Assembly: GCF_001704415.2 (NCBI RefSeq)
Contig: NC_030824.1
Span: 32,235,022-32,299,021 of the forward strand
Source of the DNA: Capra hircus
Lineage: Eukaryota; Chordata; Mammalia; Artiodactyla; Bovidae
Length of the DNA stretch: 64,000 bases
Direction: 5' to 3'
Part shown: positions 52,673-62,789 of the stretch, in pieces
How positions within the stretch are numbered: the stretch's first letter is position 1
Layout of the letters: the number at the start of each line of letters is the position of its first letter
Position numbers and translations under genes: made by a program
The notes under the pieces: model-generated
What the model saw: the letters and a program-made list of their open reading frames with translations, nothing else
Databases searched by the model: none
Told to the model about the DNA's origin: nothing

Positions 52673-52879
52673 ACAACATACATTGAGTAATGTGACAGAC
52701 AAAAAAATATGTTGATCTGATCCCACGTCATATTGCTTGTGCTTGGGCACATGGAAAATCACACTTCCTAGTTTGTTAAGCACATCCTGTGACTATTTTT
52801 GACAAATGAGTCATTAGCATACAGGGCATTTGTCACTCTTGGTCAGAAGCAATGGACACTGACTGTGATTATTCAGACT
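52673..52879. other. Short unassigned spacer
   Basis: No repeat or gene recognised. Confidence 0.45.
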
Positions 52880-53093
52880 TTCTCTTCCTTGACAGTAGGT
52901 GTCTTGGAGGAATCCACTTTCTGAGCTGACGGAGCCACAGATGAAAGCAATCTGCATTCCTGTTGCCTGAATAAAGCTTTTTTTGTGCTTTGGTGAGTGA
53001 GAAAAAAACTTTGCTTGTGTTAAACCACTGAGACTTGGGGTTGTTTGCTACCCAAGCAAAAGCCTATTCTATCCCAACTAATCCAGGTACTTA
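52880..53093 (+). mobile_element. Ancient LTR fragment (MaLR/ERVL-like), sense
   Basis: CTGAATAAAGC (AATAAA at 52969-52974), TGTTAAACCACTGAGACTTG, GGGTTGTTTGCTACC and CAACTAATCCAGGTAC resemble the 3' end of mammal-wide LTRs. Family uncertain and sequence eroded. Confidence 0.5.
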
Positions 53094-54298
53094 AAGATGT
53101 TAGGGAAAGCCATATCTTTGTGACTGCTAGAAACATGGGGATTTATAGAAATCAAAGCACTGACTTAAAGCCACATGCAAATAGACAGTCTTGCAAACTG
53201 GGTAAAAATTATTATAAATTGAAGCCATGATATGTGGGGCCTGGTTCGTCTGATTTGACATAAAATATGTTTTATTCCATTTTAGATTTACTTCATCTTC
53301 TCCTGCAACTCCAGTAGCACATTTAGGAAAGGAAAAATACATTTTAGAAGCATAAAATAAAATTCTCTCCTTGAGTAGATACCACCTGCTCTGTACAGAG
53401 TCTCTCATTCTCTTTTTAATTTTAGAGAAGTGTATTTGACAAGATTTTTCTATCTATAGAACGCTGTCAATGAGAGAAGAGGATCTGCTTTATTCTGGGG
53501 AAATGCTATTAGTAATGATAGTCACAGATCAGCAACACTGTAACAAGGTATTGCACGGTAATCAAATGATGCCTGTGGACTAGCAGAGTGATTAAATAAT
53601 CAATCATTGCCTCTTTCAGAATTTTATGGCTCTCTAAAATAATTTAGGTGTACTAAGCTATAGATTTTTATTTCAAAAATTTATACATGTATAGCAAACT
53701 GAACTATACATATCTATATATAAACATAATTAATAACTTAAAAATAGTTTGATAATACAGAGAACTATTGTGATGTTGTGACCTTGGTCAAAATGTGTTG
53801 ACTTTAATTTTCCTTGACTGTGGGAATAGATTATTAAAGAGCTCTTTTCCTTGGAATTGCAGTTCTGGTGGAAGATGACTATTGATTACAAAGTTAGACA
53901 AATTAAACAAATGATATTTGCATTTTAAAAACTATTTCAAAGTTTTATAAGATTGCTAGTTCAATGCAGCTACAATCTGTTTGCAATACATTCTCAAACA
54001 GCTTATGCCAATTGAATAGATTTGAAATCCTTTGTATGCCAGTCATCACAAGTACCTTTACTTTTAACACTGTTTTTCACTGGGGAAGCAAAGGGTAATT
54101 AAAATTGGTGCTACCTGTGTTTGAAAAAAATAGAGGTGACTTTTGAATATGCAATTTTAATCAGTAAATATATTTTTATATATTTTTGCAATGTTATACA
54201 TATATGTACGTAGATATATGAATGAAGAACACTTGTGATACTTTAAAGATATATAAAATTGATATATATTCTCTAAATGGAGACAATTAGTAAAAATT
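53094..54298. other. Unassigned AT-rich sequence
   Basis: About 1.2 kb with no recognised repeat or gene. Open frame 53127-53408 (minus) has no domain. Confidence 0.5.
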
Positions 54299-54652
54299 TT
54301 GTTGTGATCTGAATGTGTTCAACTCATATGTTAAAGTCTTAAACCTCCAAAATGATGGTGTTAAGAGTTGGAAAATATTGATGTTTAGCTCTTGCAAGAG
54401 GAGTCTTTACATATGGACAAGCATTCATCGAAAAGAGACCCCATAGAACTCTCTAATCTCTAGCATCACATGAGGACACACTGAGCAAGAGAGCAGCTTA
54501 AGCAAGGAAGGAGATATTCATCAGAACATGACCATACTGATACCCTGATCTCCGACTTCTAGGTAACAGAACTTTGAGAAATAAATTTCTGCTGTTTATG
54601 AGCTACCCAGTCTGTGATATTTTGTTACAGCTGCCCAATGAACTAATAAAGT
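54299..54652 (+). mobile_element. MaLR-type LTR, sense
   Basis: GTGATCTGAATGTGTTCAAC, GAGGACACACTGAGCAAGAG, ACTTCTAGGTAACAGAACTT, GAGAAATAAATTTCTGCTG (poly(A) signal), TGAGCTACCCAGTCTGTG and TTTTGTTACAGCTGCCC, then AACTAATAAA, match the ancient mammalian MaLR LTR pattern. Same type as the antisense copy at 16491-16802. Non-coding. Confidence 0.8.
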
Positions 54653-54882
54653 GATATTTTGCAAAACTCTATGAACATCTTTCTTCATAAAACAAGGTCT
54701 GGACATAGACATTATGTAAAATTAATTAAAATTAATCTATCTTTTAATAATGCCTTAGAGATAGGATCTTCATCTTGGGGCCATCTTGAATTGATGAAAT
54801 CCAAAAAAGATTTAACACTAGCTCTCTAGTTCTTTCCACTAAAAAAGTGCTCACTTCTAAGGAACTACCATGGTATATTGAA
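54653..54882. other. Short unassigned spacer
   Basis: No repeat or gene recognised. Confidence 0.45.
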
Positions 54883-55358
54883 TCCAGTTCAGTTCAGTTC
54901 AGTTCAGTCACTCAGTTGTGTCTAACTCTTTGCGACCCCATGAACTGCAGAACGCCAGGCCTTCTGGTCCATTATGAACTCCCGGAGTTCACCCAAACTC
55001 ATGTCCATTGAGTCGGTGATGCCATCCAGCCATCTTATACTCTGTCGTCCCCTTCTCCTCCTGCTCCCAATCCCTCCCAGAATCAGAGTCTTTTCCAATG
55101 AATCAAATCTTTGCATGAGGGGGCCAAAGTATTGAAGTTTTAGCCTCAGCATCAGTCCTTCCAATGAACACCCAGGATTGATCTCCTTTAGGGTGGACTG
55201 GTAGGATTTCCTTGCAGTCCAAGGGACTCTCAAGAGTCTTCTCCAACACCACTAGTTCAAAAGCATCAATTCTTTGGTGCTCAGCTTTCTTCACAGTCCA
55301 ACTCTCACATCTATACATGAACACTGGAAAAACCATAGACTTGACTAGATGGACCTTT
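54883..55358 (-). mobile_element. BovB 3' end, antisense, abutting a longer BovB
   Basis: Begins in the repeated TTCAG tail (54888-54907) and reads to GATGGACCTTTGTT at 55358, with coding remnants LILGGIGSRRRRGRQSIRWLDGI (54922-55233, minus). The next BovB starts at once with its own tail. The remainder of this first copy is not found beyond the second one. Confidence 0.93.
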
Positions 55359-58128
55359 GTTCAGTTCAGTTCAGTTCAGTCGCTCAGTCGTGTCCGACTC
55401 TTTGCAACCCCATGAACTGCAGCACGCAAGGCCTCCCTGTCCATCACCAACTCCCAGAGTTCATTCAGACTCACGTCCATTGAGTCCGTGATGCCATCCA
55501 GCCATCTCATCCTCGGTTGTCCCCTTCTCCTCCTGCCGCCAATCCCTCCAAGCATCAGAGTCTTTTCCAATGAGTCAACTCTTCGCATGAGGTGGCCAAA
55601 GTACTGGAGTTTCAGCTTTAGCATCATTCCTTCCAAAGAAATCCCAGGGTTGATCTCATTCAGAATGGAAAGGTTGGATCTCCTTGCAGTCCAAGGGACT
55701 CTCAAGAGTCTTCTCCAACACCACAGTTCAAAAGTATCAATTTTCAGCACTCAGCCTTCTTCACAGTCCAACTCTCACATCCATACATGACCACAGGAAA
55801 AACCATAGCCTTCATTAGATGGACCTTAGTCAGCAAAGTAATGTCTCAGCTTTTGAATATGCTATCTAGGTTGGTCATAACTTTTCTTCCAAGGAGTAAG
55901 CGTCTTTTAATTTCATGGCTGCAGTCATCATCTGCAGTGACTTTGGAGCCCCCCAAAATAAAGTCTGACACTGTTTCTACTGTTTCCCTATCTATTTCCC
56001 ATGAAGTGATGGGACCAGATGCCATGATCTTAGTTTTCTGAATGTTGAGATTTAAGCCAACTTTTTCACTCTCCTCTTTCACTTTCATCAAGAGGCTTTT
56101 TAGCTCAACTTCACTTTCTGCCATAAGGATGGAGTCATCTGCAAATCTGAGGTTATTGATATTTCTCCCAGCAATCTTGATTCCAGCTTGTGTTTCTTCC
56201 AGTCTAGCGTTTCTCATGAGGTACTCTGCATACAAGTTAAAAAAGCAGGGTGACAATATATAGCCTTGACATACTCGTTTTCCTATTTGGAACCAGTCTG
56301 TTGTTCCATGTCCAGTTTTAACTGTTGCTTCCTGACCTGGACACAGATTTCTCAAGAGGGAGGTCAGGTGGTCTGGTATTCACATCTGTTTCAGAATTTT
56401 TCACAGTTTCTTGTGATCCACACAGTCAAAGGCTTTGGTGTAGTCAATAAAGGAGAAATAGATGTTTTTCTGAAAGTCTCTTGCTTTTTCTATGATCAGC
56501 AGATGTTGGCATTTTGATCTCTGGTTCCTTTGCTTTTTCTAAAACCAGCTTGAACATCAGGGAGTTCACGGTTCACGGACTGCTGAAGCCTGGCTTGGAG
56601 AATTTTGAGCATTACTTTACTCGCATGTGAGATGAGTGCAATTGTGCGGTAGTTTGAGCATTCTTTGGCATTGCCTTTCTTTGGAATTGGAATGAAAACT
56701 GACCTTTTCCAGTCCTGTGGCCACTGCTGAGTTTTCCAAATTTGCTGGCATATTGAGTGCAGAACTTTCACAGCATCATCTTTCAGGATTTGAAAGAGCT
56801 CCACTGGAATTCCATCACCTCCACTAGCTTTGTTCGTAGTGATGCTTTCTAAGGCCCACTTGACTTCACATTGAAGATGTCTGGCTCTAGATTAGTGATC
56901 ACATCATCATGATTATCTGGGTCTTGAACATCTGTTTTGTACTGTTCTTCCATGTATTCTTGCCAGTTCTTCTTAATATCTTCTGCTTCTGTTAGGTCTG
57001 TACCATTTCCATCCTTTATCGAGCCCATCTTTGCATGAAATGTTCCCTTGGTATCTCTAATTTCCTTGAAGGGATCTCTAGTCTTTCCCATTCTGTTCTT
57101 TTCCTCTATTTCTTTGCATTGATCACTGAGAAATGTTTTCTTATCTCTCTATTCTTTGGAACTCTGCCTTCAGATGCTTATATCTTTCCTTTTCTCCTTT
57201 GCTTTTCACTTTCCTTCTCTTCACAGCTATTTGTAAGGTTCCTCAGACAGCCATTTTGCTTTTTGCATTTCTTTTCCATGGGCATGGTTTTGATCCCTTT
57301 CTCCTGTACAATGTTATGAACCTCCATCTCCATCCATAGTTCTTCAAGCACTCTATCTATCAGATCTAGTCCTTTAAGTCTATTTCTCACTTCCACTGTA
57401 AAATCATAAGGTATTTGATTGAGGTCATACCTGAATGGTCTAGCAGTTTTCCCTACTTTCTTCAATTTCAGTCTGAATTTGGCAATAAGGAGTTCATTAT
57501 CTGAGCCACAGTCAGCTCCTGGTCTTGTTTTTGTTGACTGTATAGAGCTTCTCCATCTTTGGCTGCAAAGAATATAATCACTCTGATTTTGGCGTTGACC
57601 ATCTGGTGATGCCCATGTATAGAATCTTCTCTTGTGTTGTTGGAAAAGGGTGTTTGCTATGGCCAGTGTGTTCAGTTGGCAAAACTCTATTAGCCTTTGT
57701 CTTGCTTCATTCTGTACTCCAAGGCCAAATTTGCCTGTTACTCTAGGTGTTTCTTGACTTCCTACTTTGCATTCCAGTCCCCTATAATGAAAAGAATGTC
57801 TTTTTTGGGTATGACTTCTAGAAGATCTTGTAGGTCTTCATAGAACCAGTCAACTCAGCCTCTTCAGTGTTACTGTTTGGGGCATAGACTTGGATTACCG
57901 TGATATTGAATGGTTTGCCTTGGAAACAAACAGAGATCATTCTGTCATTTTTGATATTGCATCCAAATACAGCATTTTGGACTCTTTTGTTGACCATGAT
58001 GGTTACTCCATTTCTTCTAAGAGATTCCTGCCCACAGTAGTAGCTATAATGGTTATCTGAGTTAAATTCACCCATTCCAGTCCATTTTATTGGTTCCAAT
58101 TCTTTAGTATTCTCTGTATCCATTTACT
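55359..58128 (-). mobile_element. BovB, antisense, about 2.8 kb, longest copy in the window
   Basis: From its tail (repeated CAGTT at 55359-55380) through C-terminal region, reverse transcriptase and most of the endonuclease to a 5' truncation near 58128. The full element is about 3.2 kb, so only the extreme 5' part is missing. Confidence 0.95.
55376..58123 (-). pseudogene. BovB endonuclease/reverse transcriptase reading frame, broken
   Basis: Minus-strand order: 58123-57818 (endonuclease start, KWTGMGEFN, VIQVYAPNSNTEE); the GDWNAK-coding segment near 57770-57785, after which the frame shifts; SDNELL near 57480-57500; 57465-57178; 57091-56849; 56804-56496 (MELFQILKDDAVKVLHSICQ, GNAKECSNYRTIALISH); 56355-55846 (TGHGTTDWFQIGKRVCQG, catalytic FADD in LRFADDSILMAES); 55750-55376 (GGIGGRRRRGQPRMRWLDGI). 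All domains are represented but at least five frame breaks occur, so no full protein is made. Confidence 0.93.
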
Positions 58129-58159
58129 TTGCTATGCCAATTTGCAGTTTACCCCATAA
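58129..58159. other. Short unassigned spacer
   Basis: Nothing recognised. Confidence 0.4.
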
Positions 58160-58505
58160 ACCAGTGTTTTTTATTTATCTATAGTTTGAATTAGGATTTT
58201 GTCACATAACTAACTTGATTTGGCCAATGGCATGATAGTGGATTGGACATAGTGCAACTTTAAATATATCATCATAAGGGGTTGTGCCCCTGCAATCACT
58301 TGAAGAAAAACATGGCTTTCCCAGGCCAGTGTTCTAAGGAGGGAAAGAGGCATTCAGAACAAATGTAGACTCTCAGATCAGCCATGACAAGCTGGCACAG
58401 AGCCAGCCCACTTTACCCAGGAGAATATGTGTTGCATTGTTTTAAACCAACGAGTGTTAGAGTCATCTTGTCATGAAGCATTATTGCAATGATTATTGAC
58501 TGATA
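58160..58505 (+). mobile_element. Possible ancient LTR, sense
   Basis: TTTGGCCAATGGCATGATAG, GGTTGTGCCCCTGCAATCAC, CATGACAAGCTGGCACAGAGCC and GAAGCATTATTGCAATG followed by TGACTGATAAAG follow the order of an old mammalian LTR-like repeat. Strongly eroded; family not determined. Confidence 0.45.
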
Positions 58506-58764
58506 AAGACAAGAATGTCACAGCTTTTAAGAAATTAATGCTGGACCATTTATCTGGGATAAACTGGAAATTCCTAAGATGTCAGATAATTTAATAGCAT
58601 TTCTTAGCACTGTATTTCATATACAAACCCAGAGGGCAATATTTTTAAAGGCTATAGTGTTTTGTTATTTTTGTTCATAGGTGCCAACATCTACTTCCTA
58701 ATTTTTTGGACGAGGATTCCTTTCTACCTTGATACTTGAGAGTTGCACATCTTCTCTAACTTTT
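58506..58764. other. Unassigned sequence
   Basis: No repeat or gene recognised. Confidence 0.45.
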
Positions 58765-58828
58765 TAAAGTGACTGATAAAGAAATAAATAAATTAAATTA
58801 AAAAATAAAAAAAATAAAGTGACTGATA
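58765..58828 (+). mobile_element. Tail-only micro-insertion with 14-bp target duplication
   Basis: TAAAGTGACTGATA occurs at 58765-58778 and again at 58815-58828. Between them lie 36 bp made only of A, T and a single G (AAGAAATAAATAAATT..). The left site reads TTTTTAAAG, close to the TT/AAAA target of the L1 endonuclease. This is what an L1-driven event that copied only the 3' tail would leave. Confidence 0.85.
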
Positions 58829-58926
58829 GGATTTTTAAAAACTTCCATATACTTATGAAACATCTGGATTTTATCACATGTTCTTTGACTTAAAATATCC
58901 ATTTGAGTCCTTTAGTCTTATACACT
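58829..58926. other. Short unassigned spacer
   Basis: Nothing recognised. Confidence 0.4.
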
Positions 58927-59141
58927 GGGGCTTCTCTGGTGGCTTAGATGGTAAATAATCTGCCTGCAGTGTAAGAGACTCGGGTTTGATTCCTGGGTCA
59001 GGGAGATGCCCTGGAAAAGGGAATAACAACCAACTCCAGTATTCTTGCTAGAATTCTATGGACAGAGGAGCCTGGCAGGCTATAGTCCTTTGGGTCCCAT
59101 AGAGTCTGACACAACTGAGTTACTATCACTTTCACTTTTCA
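58927..59141 (+). mobile_element. Bov-tA SINE
   Basis: Head GGGGCTTCTCTGGTGGC, GACTCGGGTTTGATTCCTGG, CAACTCCAGTATTCTTGC, tail GAGTCTGACACAACTGAG with CTTTCACTTTTCAC. Moderately diverged. Confidence 0.93.
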
Positions 59142-60215
59142 CTAAATATTAGTTACACTTAAAGCTACCCTTTGCCTTGCTATGACATAAAGTGAGCATA
59201 TATGTCTAGTACCGTATATAGTACTGTAATTTCTTACTTTCCTTAAAATTCAAATACCTCAGGTTATCAGGTAGACACCTGGTAATATCACTTGGTGATT
59301 TCTAAAGAACTATATACCTTTCCATTTTATCCAGATCTCATTGTACAACACAGTAGATAATCTGTTACTTATAAAACATTTCTGGTCTAGGTCTTAGTAT
59401 ACAATCTAAAATGTTATATAAATCACTTAAAATCATAAGACTGGCTCTAGGAATATTAAAGAACAAAAGTGCCAAAAAATCTAATAATTTTGATATGAAG
59501 GGAAGTATGGATAAAGTGGATCCAAGGAGAGAAAAAAGAGAAACTAAAATGAGCAAAGTCAGAAGAGGAATGTTGCCATCTGCCTTCCAGATTTACTGTG
59601 GGCACACCTGATGACTAACTCATGTGTTTATGTGGGATTTTATTGTGAGAGTCACTATAAAATGTATAACAGGAGCAAATGGAAAAGCAGAAGGCTATCC
59701 AAACACATTTGAGCTATAGTCCCTTTGTGAAAGCTGGCTCGTTTAAAAATTTTTGATTCTTGTCGGGGGAAATCCTGGCAGGCAGAATCCAAAAGCACTA
59801 TAAATTTCTTTTACTTTACATAAAGCTTTTCTTTAACAAAACATAATATATAAATATATGAGTTTATTTTGTGGTATAAATTTTAAATAATTTCAATCAT
59901 ATATAGGTATATTTCAATATCTCCAGTGTATAACTTTGTGTGTTTACACATTTTAAATCATCAGAGGCAGTTTCTGAAATCATTATATTGTATATTTTAA
60001 TAGAAATTGAGCATGTGCAGTTATTTTCAGAATGTAGAGAAATATGGATCATCTTAGAGCCACGCTTGTTATAGAACCATTCATTACTTTAAGCTCTAAC
60101 TAAGCACAATTATGATTTTATTTGCTTTAGATATTTGTTCACTGAGAAATTAGTGGTTGAGATTGTAATGAATATGCATAGAAAAATAAGATACATCTAC
60201 ACACTCTTTTAAAAA
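59142..60215. other. Unassigned AT-rich sequence
   Basis: About 1.1 kb without recognised repeat or gene. The 66-codon frame 59411-59611 and its minus-strand mirror have no domain. Confidence 0.5.
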
Positions 60216-60670
60216 CTTTTTCCCTCCATTTTTTAAAAAAGATAAGTTTTTAGAGTAGTTTTAGGTTCACAGTAAAATAAAGCGGGAAGAACAGATACTT
60301 TCCATATACATCTCCTCTACCTTGACACATACACACCGTCCCCTACTACTAACATCCGCACCAGGTAGTACATTTGTTGCAATTGATAAACCTCCTTTGA
60401 CAAACTCCTACTTTGGAGTTTATTCTCGGTGTTGTACATCCTAGGAGTTCTCACAAATATGGGATGACATGTATCCATAGTTCTAACATCATAAAAGTAT
60501 TCCCACCGTCATAAAATGTTCTAGTCATCTTTCCTCCTGCACCCAAAACCCTAGTAACTACTGATCATTTTACTGTCTCCATAATTTTTTTTTTCCAAAA
60601 GGTCATGCTGTTGAAATCATAGCGTTTGTAGCATTTTCAGATTGGCTTCTTTCATTTACTAATATGCGTT

Positions 60671-60880
60671 GGGCTTTCCTGGTGGCTCAGATGGTAAAGA
60701 ATCTGCTGCAATGCAGGAGACCAGGGTTCCACCCCTGGTTTGGGAAGATCCCCTGAAGAAGGGAATGACTACCCACTCTAGTATTCTTGTCTGGAGAATT
60801 ATATGGACAGAGAAGCCTGGTGGGCTACAGTTCATGGTGTCACAAAGAATAGGACATGACTGAGCAACTAATACAAAAAC
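60671..60880 (+). mobile_element. Bov-tA SINE inside L1
   Basis: Head GGGCTTTCCTGGTGGCTCAG, GGTTCCACCCCTGGTTTGGG, tail AGGACATGACTGAGCAACTA and an A-rich end. Moderately diverged. Confidence 0.94.
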
Positions 60881-61339
60881 ATAGCAACATACGTGGATGC
60901 ATTCATATCTCTTCAAGATTTGTTCATTTTTGATTGATAATACTATATTGTTTGGATGTCCCACGGTTTATTGGTTCTTCCACCTTCTGAAGGGCATCTT
61001 AGTTGATTTCAAGTTTTGGTATTTATGAATAAAGCTTCTATAAACATCTGTGTGCAGATTTTTGTGTGAACATCAGTTTTCAGTTCTTTTGGGTAAATAT
61101 CAAGGAGAATAATGGCAGGATTACAAGGCTTAGAGATTGTTTAGTTTTGTAGAAAATTCCCAAATTGTCTTCCAGAGCAGCTGTACCTTCTGCATTCTCA
61201 CCAGCAGTGAATCAGAGTTCCTGTTATTCGACTTTCTTTTTAGGATTTGGTGTTGTCAGTATCTCAGATTTTGGCTAGTCGAATAGGTGTGTAGTTATAT
61301 CTCATTGTTTTAATTTGCAATTCCCTAAAGGCATATGAT

Positions 61340-61554
61340 GGGCTTCCCTGGTGGCTCAGAGGGTAAAGCCTCTGCCTGCAATGAGGGAGACCTGGGTTCA
61401 ATCCCTGGGTCAGGAAGATCCCCTGGAGAAGAAAATGGCAACCCACTCTAGTATTCTTGCCTGGAGAATCCCATGGACAGAGAAGCCTGGTGGGCTACAG
61501 TCCACGGGGTCACAAAGAATCAGACATGACTGAGCGACTTCACTTTCACTTTCA
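61340..61554 (+). mobile_element. Bov-tA SINE inside L1
   Basis: Close to consensus: GGGCTTCCCTGGTGGCTCAG, GGTTCAATCCCTGGGTCAGG, CAGACATGACTGAGCGACTT and CTTTCACTTTCA. About 20 bp of L1 expected at the junction are missing, and no clear target duplication is seen. Confidence 0.95.
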
Positions 61555-62509
61555 TTGTTAGCCATCTATGCATCTTTTTTGATGAAGTGTCTCTTAATAT
61601 TTTAGCTCACTTTACATTTGGTGGTTTTGTTTCTTACTGTTAAGTTCAAAATACTTTATGTATTTTAAACAATGATTCTTTCTTTAACAGATGTGTCTTT
61701 TGCAAACATCTCCCAGTCTGTGACTTGACTTGCTGTGCTCGTCTTTCACATAGCAGATATTTTAAATTTTAATTAATTTCAGCTTATCAATTATTTCTTT
61801 TTTTCTCTTTCAAAACATATTTATTTTTAAAGGTAACATGCTCCCAGATACTTTTGTTCCAAACTAGAAATACTTTTCAGATTGATTTATAATATAGAAG
61901 TAAAATTTAAAAAACTTTCTGTTACACATCATGTCTTTGTTACTGCATTTAAAAAGGCATCACCATACCCAAATTCATCTAGGTTTTGTCTTACGTTATC
62001 TTCTAGGATTTATTTATTTATATACTCCTTCTAGGAGCTTTATAGTTTTGAGTTTTACATTTAGATCTGTGATTATTTTTTTGAGATAATTTTTGTAAAA
62101 GTTGTAAGATGTTTGTATAGATTCTTTCTTGTTTTCTCAGCATGGGGATGCCTAGGTTTTCAAGTACCGTTTATTGAAACATTATCTTTTCTCCATTGCA
62201 TTGCCTTTATTCCTCTGGTTAAAGATTATCTGACTGTTTATGTGGATGTACTTCTGAGCTCTATATTCCATTCTGTTGATCTATTTGCCTATTATTTTGC
62301 TATTACCACATGGTACTGATGGCTATACTAAGTTGGATAGTGTCAGTGCTCTACCTTTTTTTTCTCTTTTCCATATTTTGTCAGTTACCTTAGGTGTTTT
62401 TGCTTCTCCATACTACCTTAATAATCAGTTTCTAACCTCCACAAACTAAGTTGCTGTGGTTTTTATTTTGGGCGGTGTGGGGGGGGTTGTTGTATCAACT
62501 ATATGCATC

Positions 62510-62789
62510 AGGACTTTCCTTGTATTACAATGGAGAGAAGTCTGCCTGGTAATGCAGGGGACACAGGTTCAATTCCTGGTCTGGGAAGATTCCACATACT
62601 GTAGAGCAGCTGAGCCAATGTGCCATAACTACTGAGCCCATGCCCTAGAGAGCAGGAGCCACAACCCCTGAGCCTACATTTTGCAACTACTGAAGCCTGT
62701 GCGTGTAGAGCCTGTTGTCTGCAACAAGAGAAATCACCACAATGAAAAGCCTACACAACCACAACTGGAGAAAGCCTGTATGCAGCAAC
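62510..62789 (+). mobile_element. CHR-1-type SINE, sense, cut by BovB
   Basis: tRNA-like head (GGACTTTCCTTGTATTACAATGG.. with CAGGTTCAATTCCTGGTC as B box), then ACTACTGAGCCCATGCCC, GAGCCACAACCCCTGAGCC, TGCAACAAGAGAAATCACC and GGAGAAAGCCTGTATGCAGC. The expected end (AACGAAGACCC.. and A tail) is absent where BovB begins at 62790. Confidence 0.87.

Larger units (their letters stand above)
60216..62490 (-). mobile_element. Old L1, antisense, 3' UTR into ORF2, split by two Bov-tA
   Basis: Antisense L1 in order: GTAGTTTTAGGTTCACAG, GTTCTCACAAATATGGGATG, TTTACTGTCTCCATAA, CAGATTGGCTTCTTTC, [SINE], TTGGTATTTATGAATAAAGC, TTCCAGAGCAGCTGTACC, TTAATTTGCAATTCCC, [SINE], AAACATCTCCCAGTCTGTG, TAGGTTTTCAAGTACCG, GATCTATTTGCCTATT. 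61800-61920 may hold a small extra insert. All coding capacity is lost. The minus-strand frame 61264-61446 mixes SINE and L1. Confidence 0.88.

Noticed and set aside
61340..61420. tRNA-gene-like box with GGTTCAATCC
   Set aside because: It is the tRNA-derived head of Bov-tA; the same applies to the CHR heads at 40600-40712 and 62510-62600. No cloverleaf of a functional tRNA.
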